A stretch of DNA of 64,000 nucleotides from Desmodesmus armatus (Eukaryota > Chlorophyta > Chlorophyceae > Sphaeropleales > Scenedesmaceae). Below are positions 48,689-59,968 of the stretch, piece after piece. Under the pieces are notes generated by a model. It worked only from the letters and a program-made list of their open reading frames with translations, searched no databases and was not told the origin of the DNA. A program made the translations under genes and the position numbers. The stretch's first letter is position 1. The number at the start of each line of letters is the position of its first letter. The DNA lies in NCBI GenBank assembly GCA_007449985.2, contig VIIQ02000608.1:1-64000 (forward strand). The letters are read 5' to 3'.

Positions 48689-49437
48689 ATAGTGTCTTCA
48701 AGCGGACCAACATGCATCCCAATTGATTCAGTGTGCGGCGCGTAGCTTCGGGTTGATGTCGGCGGGTGCTGCGTGATGGTGCGCAGCGGTGGTAGTGCGC
48801 AAAAATCATCTGGTTGGCTCTGACGAAAGATAAAAATAGTGTCTTCAAGCGTACCAACATGCACCCCAATTGAGTTAGTGTGCGGCGCGAAGCGGCGGGT
48901 TGATGTCGGCGGGTGCCGCGTGATGGTGCGCAGCGGTGGTGGTCCGCAAAAATCATCTGGTTGGCTCTGATGAAAGACAAAAATAGTTTTATCAAGCGGA
49001 CCAACATGCACCCCAATTGATTCAGTGTGCGGCGCGTAGCTTCGGGTTGATGTCGGCGGGTCCCGCGTGATGGTGCGCAGTGGTGGTGGTGCGCAAATAT
49101 CATCTGGTTGGCTCTTATGAAACACAAAAATAGTGTCTTCAAGCATACCAACATGCACCCCAATTGAGTCAGTGTGCCGCGCGTAGCGTTGGGTTGATGT
49201 CCGCGGGTCCCGCGTGATGGTGCGCAGCGGTGGTGGTCCGCAAATATCATCTGGTTGGCTCTGATGAAAGACAAAAATAGTGTCTTCAAGCGTACAAACA
49301 TGCACCCCAATTGAGTCAGTGTGCGGCGCGTAGCGGCGGGTTGATGTCGGCGTGTGCCGCGTGATGGTGCGCAGCGGTGGTGGTGCACAAAAATATTGTC
49401 TTCAAGCGTACCAACATGCACCCCAATTGAGTCAGTG
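48689..49437. repeat. 147-bp satellite array C (left of LINE)
   Basis: About five units in the same orientation as array A. They show the array A variants in order (tgtcttcaagcgg, tgtcttcaagcgt, agttttatcaag, tgtcttcaagcat). It continues beyond the LINE insertion at 56502. Confidence 0.95.
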
Positions 49438-50084
49438 AGACAGCGACGCCAACAACAGCAGCAAGGCCAGCAGCTCCAGCACCAACAACGATGGTGGCAT
49501 CAGCAGGCCCGGCCACAGCCCCAGCTTGCAGACCTACAACAGTCACCCACGCAGCAGCTGCAGCAACATCATCAACAGCAGCAGCGGCAGCAGCAGCAGC
49601 AGCAGCGGCAGCCAGACGAGGGGGCCGCCAGCGACATGCAGGTGGACTCCCAGTCCGAGTCGGGCGCAGACCTGCCGGAGAACCCCTTTGACATGCAGCC
49701 CAGCCAGCAGCAGGGGGTGCTGCTGCAGGTGGCTGACATGCTGGAGATAGCAGAACGGCTGGTAACAGACGATGCAGCCGGTGACGCCAGCGACCTGCCC
49801 AGCGAGCGCAAGCAGCAGCTGCAGCAGGCTTTCTGCAGGAAGTTCCGCAGCGCTTTGCAGCGGGAGGGCCCCACAGAAGACGAGGTGTGTGACTGGATTA
49901 GGGAGGAGCTGGGCATCAGGCGCCTTGAGTATGGCAGCGATAGCGGGGCAGAGGCGTCGGACGAGGACGCAGCAGCAGGCCCTAGTGGTGGCACACCAGC
50001 CCAGCAACAGCAGCAGCAGCACACCAGCCAGCAGAGCCCACGGCGGACACGTCAGCGAGGGGGCAGGCGACAGCAGCAGCGACA

Positions 50085-50115
<31 letters not shown>

Positions 50116-50348
50116 TCGCCGCCACTCAGGCGGACGACGCGCACCACAGCAGGACAGATGACACCTGGATATGCCACGCTGTATGGCCCCCGCCAGCAGC
50201 CCAACAACACGCCGCGGGGCCAGCAGCAGCAGGGCCGGGAGGGCAATGGTAGGACACAGCATGCCAGCCAAGCTGGCACCCCGCCGCTCACACCAGCGGC
50301 TGCACACCCCCCTCAGCGTGCCGGGGCGCGCGCGCGGGGCAGCAGTAG
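49438..50348 (+). pseudogene. LINE ORF1-like Gln-rich region (5'-truncated)
   Basis: An open frame from the insertion border encodes a Gln-rich protein (QQQQ runs) with a less repetitive core (DMLEIAERLVTDDAAG, AFCRKFRSALQREGPTEDEV, CDWIREELGIRRLEY). The frame continues to 50667 but overlaps the start of ORF2 from 50349, and the overlapping part has no ORF1-like features. The start is lost or lies in the missing 5' end. It may be ORF1 or an N-terminal extension joined to ORF2 by frameshifting. No RRM or zinc knuckle was seen. Confidence 0.5.
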
Positions 50349-53300
50349 ATGGTGCAGTCAGCACCGCCGGGCCGCCCCCTTAGGGTGGCAGCAGTCAACG
50401 TCAACGGCCTCAACGCCAGCACAAAGCGGCGTAAGGTCTTTACTTGGCTGCACAAACAGCGGGTTGACATCGCCCTGCTGTCGGAAACTCACTGCACGAG
50501 CGACACGCAGGCACAGCAGTGGGTACAGCAGGGGGCAGGGCCAGGCAGACCTTGGCGGGGCCAGGGGTTCTGGTGCCACCAGCAGGAGCAGGGAGGCAGG
50601 GCAGCGGGGGGAGTGGGCGTGCTGCTCTCACAGCGGGTTCTGGGAGAAGCAGCAGACCCAGTTATAGAGCACCAGGGGCCGTCGGGCAGGGTGCTGAAGG
50701 TGTCTTGGCAGACACCATGGGGTAACACGCTGGCAGCAACGGCAGTGTACGCCCCCTGCACGCCCCAGGACAGGGCCGAGTTCTTTCTAGGGGAGTATGT
50801 AGATGCAGTGTCGTCGGGAACACAGCAGGGGCAGATAGTCGGGGGTGACTTCAACTGCGTCATGCGCCCAGCAGATGTGCTGCCAGCTGCACAGCAGCAG
50901 CCGGCAGCATCCAGCCGCATGGTAGGGGGGGCGGAGCTGCGGACAGCCAACTTCGTGGGGGGCCTTCAGGATGCATGGTTGCTGCAACACCCTCACCAGC
51001 TGCAGCCAACCCACTACACGCAGCATGCCGGCAGCACAAACAGCGCAGGACAGGAGGTGCTGGGCCCTATCTCGGGGGGCCGCATTGATTATGTCTTCCT
51101 CTCCGACGACATGATCCATGCTGGATGGCTGCAGCGCACAGTGCAGCACAGGCCGTTCCCCAGCGATCACCGCCCAGTGCTGGCTTACCTGCAGCCGCCT
51201 GGGACCCCAGAGCAGGGCAAGGGGCGGTGGCGCTTCCCCAACCACATGCTGGGGGTGGAGGCCTTCAGGGAACCGTACCGCCGCCAGCTGCAGGACGCGA
51301 TAGCAGCACTGGAACAGCGCAGCCCGCGGCTTGACCCAGCAGAGGAATGGGAGCAGATCAAGCAGCTGGCTCAGAGTCTCTGCCAGCAGCTTGAGCAGCA
51401 GCTGAACAGCCAACAGAATCAGGAGCGCAAGCGTCTCCTGCAGCAGATCGCTGCTGCACGCAGCATCAGCCGGGAAATGGAGGATGCACAGGGGGTGCGG
51501 GACCAGTTAGCCGCAGAGGAGGCCTTCACCGCCTTCGAGGCTGCTCAGCTGGAGCAGGAAGCAGCCGCCACAGAGCCGCTCTGGAAGGTATACGGTGAGC
51601 AGTCCACCTTCTTGTTCCACCAGGGGGGCAGGGCTGCCCAGGAGCCTCAAGCAATAGCTGAGGTGCAGCGGCCTGACGGGGTGACAGTAGTAGCGCAGGG
51701 AAGGGATGGGATAGCAGCAGTGGGGGAGCTGCTGGCAGACTTCTACGATCCCGCCAAGGGTGGCCTGTTCTCATGCCACCCCACGGACCAGCAGCAGCAG
51801 GACATCCTGCTGGCAGCCATTGATAGGAAACTAGACGAGGAGCAGCAGCAGCAGTGCAGTGGGGAAGGGGAGGAGGGCACCCTGACAGGGCAGGAGGCGC
51901 ACGCAGCTCTGGCCAGCCTGCCACGGGGTAAGGCTCCAGGCAGTGACGGACTCACCTATGAGTTCTATACTGCCATGTGGGAGGTGGTAGGGGACCACCT
52001 CGTAGCAGCCTTCAACTTCAGCTTCCAGCAGCCGGAGCTTAGACTGTCAGAGACGCAGCGGCTGGGCCTGATCACCCTCATCTACAAGGGGGGCGGCAAG
52101 CCCAGGGCAGACCCAGCCAGCTACAGGCCCATCACCCTCCTAAACTGCGATCTCAAGATCGTGGCCAAGGTGCTGGTGCACAGGTTGGGTCCAGCTTGCG
52201 CCAGCGTCATAGACCCCACACAGACTGCCTTCGTCCCAGGGCGGGACATCGCAGACAATGTGCTGCACCACCTGGAGGAAATCGACTTCCTCCAAGAGGT
52301 GCAGCGGCCGGGCTGCATTGTCTTTTTGGACTTCGAGAAGGCATACGACCGCCTCAGCAGGGGGTGGTTGCTGCGCTGCATGGAGGCCATGCAGTTCCCT
52401 GAGAGCAGCAGGCGCTGGGTGCGCTTGCTGCTGGAGGGCACCATGGGCCAGATCATCTTCAACGGCGGTCACAGCAGCAGGGCATTTGACATCCCCTCCG
52501 GCTGTGCACAGGGCAGCCCTCTCAGCCCGCTGCTGTATGTCATAGCAGCGCAGCCGTTAGCAGCCAGGTACAGACAGCTACAGCGGGAGGGTGGGATCAC
52601 CAGCATCGACATGCCGGGCGACCAGGGCCCCGCCCCCTGCTGCCACCAGCACGCAGACGACACCACCCTGCATGCGGCCTCACCGGAGGACGTGGGCACT
52701 TTGCTGCAGCAGGCCGTGGAGCCGTTCTGTGCAGCCAGCGCAGCCAAGCTCAACGTCGACAAGAGCCAGGGTATGGGGCTGGGACCTCACAGCAACATGC
52801 AGGGTTTAGATGCAGCGACGGGTATAGTGTTTGTGAACACGAGGGATGCCCCCATCAGGCACCTGGGCATACTGTTGTCTGTCGAGGGTGCGACACGCTT
52901 TGCAGACCAGCTTTTTGAGCAGCGGCTGCGCAGCATTGGGCACAGGGCACGCACCTGGAGCAGGCACGACCTCTCACTGCTAGGCAGGTGTGAGGTAGCC
53001 AGGCAGGTGCTGGCCTCCTGTTTGGTGTACCATGCGCAGTTTGTGCCCATACCTGAGCGCATCATGCGCCTCATCCAGCGCCGCATCTCAGCCTTTATCC
53101 TGGGGCTGGGGTGCATCCGCAACACAGACAACAGGCAGCTGCGTTGGCGCCCAGCTCAGCAGGTGGCCAGCCTGCAGGCCAAGCAGGGGGGCATAGCCAG
53201 CGTGGATGTGCAGGCACATGTGACAGCTATGCAGGGGAAGGTGATGGCAGCACTTCTGCACCCCCACAAGCAAGCATGGAAGCAGTTCATGCGGGCCAAC

Positions 53301-55064
53301 TTGGAGCGTGCAGGGGTGGGGGTGCGGGTGCTGCTACAGCAGCACTCCTCGGGGCAGGGAGCAGCAGCAATGCGGCGGCGCCTCAACCCAAGGCACGCAG
53401 CGCACGTCGCCGCGTTCCAGTCGCTGGGGCTGCACAGGCGCGTCGCCCACGGCGACATGACGGTGGATCAGATCAAAATAGAGCCAGTAGTGGGGAATCA
53501 CAGCGTGGCCAGCGCCGTCACAGGTGTGCTGTTCAGCTCTGCCCGAGACCTGCCCAGCCATGTGCAGCCTCGCTCGGCAGACTCAACTCTTGGGCAGGTG
53601 GCAGAGCGAGGCTTGTCCTTTCAGCCAGCGGTGGATGGCCTCGTGCTGCCGACGGCATGGCAGCAGGCTCTCCAGCCGCCTGCAGATCAGCAGCAGCAGC
53701 AGCAGCGGCAGCCGTCGTTGCAGCAGCAGTCACAGTGGGAAGTGGACTCAGGGGACAGGTGGGTGTGGCAGGGGATGGAGGACCGGGAGCAGTGGTATCA
53801 GGTGCAGCCAGATGGCAGCCTCCGCTGCCTCAACACAGATCCTGACGTGCCGCAGGGTGTGGTGTTCGCTCCTTGCTGCGTGGTGTTCGCTCCACTGGGC
53901 GGCCCACGCAGGCAGCACAGGCAGCAGCAGCAGTCAAAGGCCACACAGCGGGAGCCCCTTGAGGCCTACTACTTGGTGGGGCGTTGGCCTGAGATCCAGG
54001 TTGACCCCAATGTGTGGGGCTTTGGGCCGGACACGGGGTTGTGCAGCATTCAGTTAGGGACATCACACGCAGGCTGGTGCAGCTCAAGTGCAGGTCACAG
54101 CCTGGGTGGGTCCTGGACAGGGGGGTGCGACCTCGGCTGTGGCGGGACAGCGACGGCAACCTGGCGCCCAGCACAGGTTTGCAGCAGCTGGAAGCGAAGC
54201 ACAAGCGCAGCTTTGCAGAGATGCTGCAGACTGGCTTCAGCACAGGTAACAGCAGCAGCAGCAGCGGCCGCCACCGCATCACTACTGCTGACCAGATGGC
54301 AGCATATGATACTACGTGGATGCACGACAGCCCAGCTCGGCAGCATGTCCTGCAGCGGGTTGCAGACAGGGCCGCTACAGCAGCAGGGTCCCAGCCAACA
54401 GCCTGGCGGCAGCAGCAGGACCTACAGCATGTCACCACCCCAACCGTGGATGACACGGAGGACCCCTTGGCCAGGGGCTTGCAGCCCGCTACAGACGCCG
54501 ACTCGGCGTGGGGAAAAGCGTACCGTCGGGCCGCTGACAAGCGCCTGCCACGGCCGCTGCGGGTGTTTGGATGGCAGATGCTTCATGCCGCCGTCAGGGT
54601 GGGGGATAGTAGGGTATATGCTTCGATTCCCACCCGCAGCAAGGTCTCTCTTTGGGGCATTGGCAACAATGTCCGGCTTACTGAGTGGCCTGTGTCCCTT
54701 GTGGGGCCTCAGTGAGGGGTAGGGATTTGGGCACTTTGCCTCTACCAAGTGTCACCCCGTGTGATAATAATGCTTGGAGAGTGTGTCAGGAGGGGTAGAC
54801 CCCGCCGTCCTTACAGGGCGTGAAGCCAATGGGAGGTAATCCTATGGCGTTACTGGGTTAGGAGGGGGCCCTGAAGCATTATTATTATTATTATTATTAT
54901 GCTGCCACTAACATGCAGGAGTTGCTGCAATGCTGCTGTCCGCAGCAGCAGTGCCGGCTGGGGCCCCAGCAGCAGCAGCAGCAGCCGGGCCAGGCAGGAG
55001 CACGGCAGTCTCAGCAGCACCAGCACCAGGGGCAGGGCGGGAATGGGGGATCGCAGCTGCTGCT

Positions 55065-55095
<31 letters not shown>

Positions 55096-55716
55096 GGGCA
55101 GGGTGGGGATGGGCAACCGCAACAGCAGCCGCAGCCGGGCCAGGCTGCGAACGAAGGAGCACAGCCACACCAGCAGCAGTCGCAGTCACAGCAGCAGGTT
55201 GGGACCCAGCAGCAGCAGCTGCCGACTCCAGACAGCTATCAGCTCGAGTCTCTGTCTCACCTCTTTGTGCAGTGCCCTGTCGCCGTGGCTGTGTGGGCTT
55301 GGTTTGCAGGTGTGTGGCAGAGGGTGCAGCCGGGAGCAGCAGTGGACTTCAGTAGTGTTCGCATCCTGCTGCTGGATGACAGCGCAGTGTGGAAGCCTCC
55401 ACCAGCGCTGCAGCAGCTTTGGACATACCTGCGGCTGCTACTGCTGGAGTCCTTCTGGGTGGTTAGGTGTGCCAGCGAGGGCCGGCCGTACGGCAGTTTT
55501 GCAGTCATCCACAGGTTCAGGGCAGCACTGCAGCAGCAGCTCTCACAGGACTGGCTTAGGTCTCAGGGGGACATCCGCCTCAACTCTGGGGTGCCTCTGT
55601 CCTGGCTACGGGGCCGCAACCCCGTCCTGTCGCCAGAGCGGTTTGATGCTAAGTGGCAACAGCAGGGGGTGTTGTACACAGTGGCGGCAGGCATGGGCCC
55701 CCGCCTTGCGTTCTAG
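50349..55716 (+). pseudogene. LINE ORF2: APE-type endonuclease and reverse transcriptase (broken)
   Basis: Endonuclease in the first 290 residues: VAAVNVNGLNA, LLSETHC, GGDFNCV, and the SDHRPVL end. Reverse transcriptase about 520-850: GKAPGSDGLTYEFY, ASYRPITLLNCDLKI, motif A VFLDFEKAYDR, motif B SGCAQGSPLSPLLYV, motif C HADDTTLH (the usual aromatic before ADD is His), then HLGILLS. The Gln-rich C-terminal region ends with the zinc-knuckle-like SLSHLFVQC segment and SGVPLSWLRG. A single-base loss near 54035 (cacggggttg against cacggaggttg at 21525) moves the rest into another frame, and the insertion at 54623-54897 splits it again, with the end encoded at 54899-55716. Layout fits L1-clade LINEs of green algae. 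Confidence 0.9.
54623..54897 (+). mobile_element. 275-bp SINE-like insertion with (ATT)n tail
   Basis: It interrupts LINE ORF2 between tatgct (54617-54622) and tatgct (54898-54903); the uninterrupted sequence is gggtatatgctgccactaac at 22107. The insert starts tcgattcccacccgc, which looks like the end of a tRNA-type B box, and finishes with seven ATT units. This fits a tRNA-derived SINE truncated inside its B box, or a tail of an (ATT)n-ending LINE family. The duplication may be 5 or 6 bp because the tail shares bases with it. Confidence 0.75.
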
Positions 55717-56501
55717 AGGGAGGGTGGTCATACGGGGGCTGGGGTGTTCGGGGAGCGGGGTTTGGAAAGCGGGAGGGCCTTTTCTGTGTGGGGTTTGTTG
55801 TGCTTCTCGGGTCTTGGCTACGTGTATGCTTTACTCTGTATCATAGTTGTTGTTGTGCCTCTGGAGTGTGTGCGCGTCACACAGGGTGTAAGCGTTTGGG
55901 TGGCTCTCTGGGGCGGCTGGCCGCTCTGGTGCCTTGCTTGGTTGGCACTGGGGCACCAATGTTAGTGTTTTTGTTGGCTTAGGAGTGGGGCGGATTTCGC
56001 CCTGCATATTGGAGAGGTGTGCTGGTGTGGTGGTGCACCACGCCGGGGGTCTTTGGGCCCTCTGCGCGCTGGCTTTTGTCTAATACAGCGGCCAGCCCTG
56101 TGCTGTGTGGCCGCCGCTTGTTGGTTTTAGGGTGTTTCTTCAGCCCCTCTGTGGGGGGCTGGCTCTGCACACCGGTGAGGTGTGTAAGTGTGGTGACGCA
56201 TCGGTGGTGCTTTCTCTCGGCTCTGCGTTGACTCGCTTGCGTTAGTGTTGCTCGCATGCTTTGTCCCTTTGCCGTTGCTTTTCTTTAGTCATTTTGCGGG
56301 TGCATGGTCGGGTCCTGGTGTCTGCTTTTTGGCAGGCTGCACTGCGATGTGCCGCCCGTGAGACCATGTGGTGGGGGTGACGGCTTGCGCCCTCTCAGGG
56401 TGGTGCCTGCCAGGTTGCGCCATCCTCTTGCCTGAGCTTTGAGGGGTGGCTTCTGTTGCTTGACTTCGCTCTTGTAACTTGCTCACTCCAAAAAAAAAAA
56501 A

Positions 56502-57908
56502 TGAGTCAGTGTGCGGCGAGTAGCGTCGGGTTGATGTCGGCGGGTGCCGCGTGATGGTGCGCAGCGGTGGTGGTCCGCAAAAATCATCTGGTTGGCTCTG
56601 ATGAAACACAAAAATAGTGTCTTCAAGCGGACCAACATGCACCCCAATTGATTCAGTGTGCGGCGCGTAGCGTCGGGTTGATGTCTTTTTTTTCCGGGTT
56701 GATGTCGGCGGGTGCCGCGTGATGGTGCGCAGCGGTGGTAGTGCGCAAAAATCATCTGGTTGGCTCTGACGAAAGATAAAAATAGTGTCTTCAAGCGTAC
56801 CAACATGCACCCCAATTGATTCAGTGTGCGGCGCGTAGCGGCGGGTTGATGTCTTTTTTTCCGGGTTGATGTCGGCGGGTGCCACGTGATGGTGCGCAGC
56901 GGTGGTGGTCCGCAAAAATCATCTGGTTGGCTCTGATGAAAGACAAAAATAGTGTTTTCAAGCGTACCAACATGCACCCCAATTGATTCAGTGTGCGGCG
57001 CGTAGCGTCGGGTTGATGTCGGCGGGTGCTGCGTGATGGTGCGCAGCGGTGGTAGTGCGCAAAAATCATCTGGTTGGCTCTGACAAAAGATAAAAATAGT
57101 GTCTTCAAGCGTACCAACATACACCCCAATTGAGTTAGTGTGCGGCGCGAAGCGGCGGGTTGATGTCGGCGGGTGCCGCGTGATGGTGCGCAGCGGTGGT
57201 GGTCCGCAAAAATCATCTGGTTGGCTCTGATGAAAGACAAAAATAGTGTCTTCAAGCGGACCAACATGCACCCCAATTGATTCATTGTGCGGCGCGTAGC
57301 GTCGGGTTGATGTCTTTTTTTTCCGGGTTGATGTCGGCGGGTGCCGCGTGATGGTGCGCAGCGGTGGTGGTCCGCAAAAATCACCTAGTTGGCTCTGATG
57401 AAAGACAAAAATATTGTCTTCAAGCGTACCAACATGCACCCCAATTGAGTCAGTGTGCGGCGAGTAGCGTCGGGTTGATGTCGGCGGGTGCCGCGTGATG
57501 GTGCGCAGCGGTGGTGGTCCGCAAAAATCATCTGGTTGGCTCTAATGAAACACAAAAAAAGTGTCTTCAAGCGGACCAACATGCACTCCAATTGATTCAT
57601 TGTGCGGCGCGTAGGGTCGGGTTGATGTCTTTTTTTTCCGGGTTGATGTCGGCGGGTGCCGCGTGATGGTGCGCAGCGGTGGTGGTCCGCAAAAATCACC
57701 TAGTTGGCTCTGATGAAAGACAAAAATAGTGTTTTCAAGCGTACCAACATGCACCCCAATCGATTCAGTGTGCGGCGCGTAGCGTCGGGTTGATGTCGGC
57801 GGGTGCTGCGTGATGGTGCGCAGCAGTGGTAGTGCGCAAAAATCATCTGGTTGGCTCTGACGAAAGATAAAAATCAAGCGTACCAACATGCACCCCAATT
57901 GATTCAGT
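56502..57908. repeat. 147-bp satellite array D (right of LINE)
   Basis: A continuation of array C after the LINE. Several units carry the T-run insertion (56685, 56852, 57314, 57630) as in array B, and one unit near 57870 lacks about 15 bp. It ends at the LINE remnant of the duplicated block at 57909. Confidence 0.95.
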
Positions 57909-58381
57909 GTGCAGCACCACCGCAGCTGTGAACATACATGCGGCTACTGCTGTTGGAGTCCATCTGGCTGGTGCGCAGCAGCTGCTACTCCACCAGCCAG
58001 CCTGTCAGCAGCCAGGACAGTGCTGACAGCACCACTACCAGCAGCAGCACCACCAGCACCAGTAGCAGCACGGACGGCCACCAGGGTGGCAGTGGGAGCA
58101 GCCAGGGCCCTGCTGCAGCAGCATCCAGCAGCGGGCGGTTCACGGCTAAGGCTGTCGCGTGCCGGTTCCGCTCGCAGCTGCAGCAGCAGATGAGGCGAGA
58201 TTGGCGACGGGTGGGGGTGGATGTCCGGCTGGGCTCGGGGGTACCACTGGCATGGCTGCGAGGCCCGTCGCCTGTGCTATCCCTTGACTCCTTCTGGCGC
58301 AGATGGGGCTCCATCTTCACTGATGGGGTGTGCAGGGCTGATAGGGGGACAATTTGCGTGGTCACAGGTGTCCAGGTTTGA
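57909..58381 (+). pseudogene. diverged LINE ORF2 C-terminal remnant, copy 2
   Basis: Duplicate of 11159-11665 without the 26-bp insertion. It keeps one frame from 57938 to 58381 (RLLLLESIWLVRSS, Ser/Thr-rich linker, CRFRSQLQQQMRRDWRRVGV, SGVPLAWLRGPSPVLSLDSF). The open frame shows the ancestral state of the block, but it has no start, endonuclease or reverse transcriptase and is a fragment only. Confidence 0.75.
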
Positions 58382-59165
58382 TTGATGGGAGTATTGTGAG
58401 GGGATTGGGATGGGCAGGGCACGCCTGGGGTGTTGGAGTCTCATGCCAGGCTGGGAGGAACGGGGACTGTGCAGTGTGTATAGGTTGAGAATCAGCCAGG
58501 GAGTGTGTGTTTCTTGCAGAATGCGCGCAGTGTGGAGCCTGCCCCTGTGAGTGCAAATGTGGTAGGCTGTGGGTGCTAGGACTGTCTTGGTGGTGTGTCT
58601 TGCGAGCGCACGTGTACTTCATGCTGTGTTTGCAAGGTCAAATAGTAGTTGGGTGCTGATTGTGCACAGTATGAGACTTGGGGGCATGTTGGGTACGTGG
58701 TTTGTGTTGGTGTCGCGTATGTGTCGGTGGTGTGCTCTTGCGTGAGAGTTGCTGTTGTTCACAGTGTGGAGATCAACCATGTGTGCAAGGTGGTTTGCTG
58801 CTGGTGCACAGTGCGACACTAGGTGGCATAGTATGTACGTGGTTTGACCCTAGTGCATAGTCCATGTTTTCAGGTGCCCCATACGCGAGGGTGGATACCC
58901 TTCAAATACGGCGCCTTGCAATGTATGCATGTGTACGTGTTGGTGGTCTGCTGCTTGTGTGAGAGTTAATCTTGTGTGGCATGCACGTGTACCAACTTCA
59001 GTGCATGCAAGGTCACACATGCGTGTTGCTTGTTGTAGGGCTGGTGTTGCATGGACTGTTGTGTGTTGGCTCGAGTGCACGCTCGCCAGCTAGCATGCTG
59101 TAGAGATTTGGTGTGGCGCGGTGGACTGTTTGTGCCCGATTAGCTGTGTGCATGCGCGTGCATAC
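58382..59165. other. TG-rich non-coding interval of the duplicated block, copy 2
   Basis: Nearly identical to 11666-12449, with scattered substitutions and single-base indels. No gene was recognised. Confidence 0.5.
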
Positions 59166-59668
59166 AGACTTGTGCGTGTGTGTCTGTCTGACGTTAATGC
59201 TGACTTCTGGCTTTTTGTGTGCCAATGAGTAGCTGTCTTTTGCCTGTGTGTCTCTAATGGCTTTCATGATTTGTGCTGGTGTGTGTTGTATCTTGGCTCT
59301 GTAGGGTTGCAGCATGTGAGTGTCTTAGCACTGCTTTTGACATATGGATGGTGAGTCATTAGACCGGTCCATGGGCCTTGCCATATTGGGGCAAACATGG
59401 ACTGTGACCTGCCGCAGTTGGTCTACGGACGGCTGTGGTGTATAGAGGACACTGGGCGCACGGTCAGGCCCTGGATGCCCTTCGGGGCTGCTTCTCACGG
59501 AGCTGTCTGCACGGCCCTGCGATGGTGTCCCCTGCACAAGGGGTGCCGTGGGGTGGGTGTCACAACAGGTTGCCCCATCCTCCCGCTGGATCTTTTCATG
59601 GAGTGAACCACAGGTTGCTTGGTCCCGCCCAATGTAACTGTTCACTTCCAAAAAAAAAAAAAAAAAAA
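59166..59668 (+). repeat. repeat family B copy with poly(A), duplicate
   Basis: Duplicate of 12450-12950. It ends with tgtaactgttcacttcc and an uninterrupted run of about 19 A (59650-59668). Confidence 0.75.
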
Positions 59669-59751
59669 GCACCACCGGCAGCAGGAGGCAGCGGCAGAAT
59701 GTGTTTGTTGCAGCCCACAGCAGCGTCTTACGCCTTGGTGCTAGTTGGTAG

Positions 59752-59968
59752 AAGACTTAGGAGGCAGCAGGAGGCGACTGGTCCGCCCACAGCAGCGACT
59801 TGATAGTTGGCATGGTTAGTAGTTGGGTTAGTGCTGGAGGCTTTGATAGTAGCAGACTTAGACGTTAAAGCAGGTGCATGGTTGAGCCATTCTCCTGCAA
59901 GAGCCAATGAGGGGTGGCAGTGGTTGCTTGACTCCGCTCATGTAACAAGCCTACCCTGGAAAAAAAAA
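59752..59968 (+). repeat. SINE family A copy, duplicate
   Basis: Duplicate of 13035-13250, with the same internal deletion and the same poly(A)/satellite junction (ccctggaaaaaaaaattgat). Bases 59669-59751 correspond to the unassigned 12951-13034. Confidence 0.8.

Larger units (their letters stand above)
49438..56501 (+). mobile_element. L1-like LINE, most complete copy, inserted in satellite
   Basis: A 7,064-bp copy (275 bp of it a later insertion) with poly(A) at 56490-56501 and a 10-bp target duplication tgagtcagtg (49428-49437 and 56502-56511) taken from the satellite unit. It contains the ORF1-like region, ORF2 (endonuclease plus reverse transcriptase) and a roughly 780-bp 3' UTR. A lost base near 54035 and the SINE at 54623 break ORF2, so the copy is inactive. 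Confidence 0.92.

Noticed and set aside
50349..50667. Extension of ORF1 through the start of ORF2
   Set aside because: The composition after 50349 is that of an off-frame reading of ORF2. No ORF1-type motif continues.
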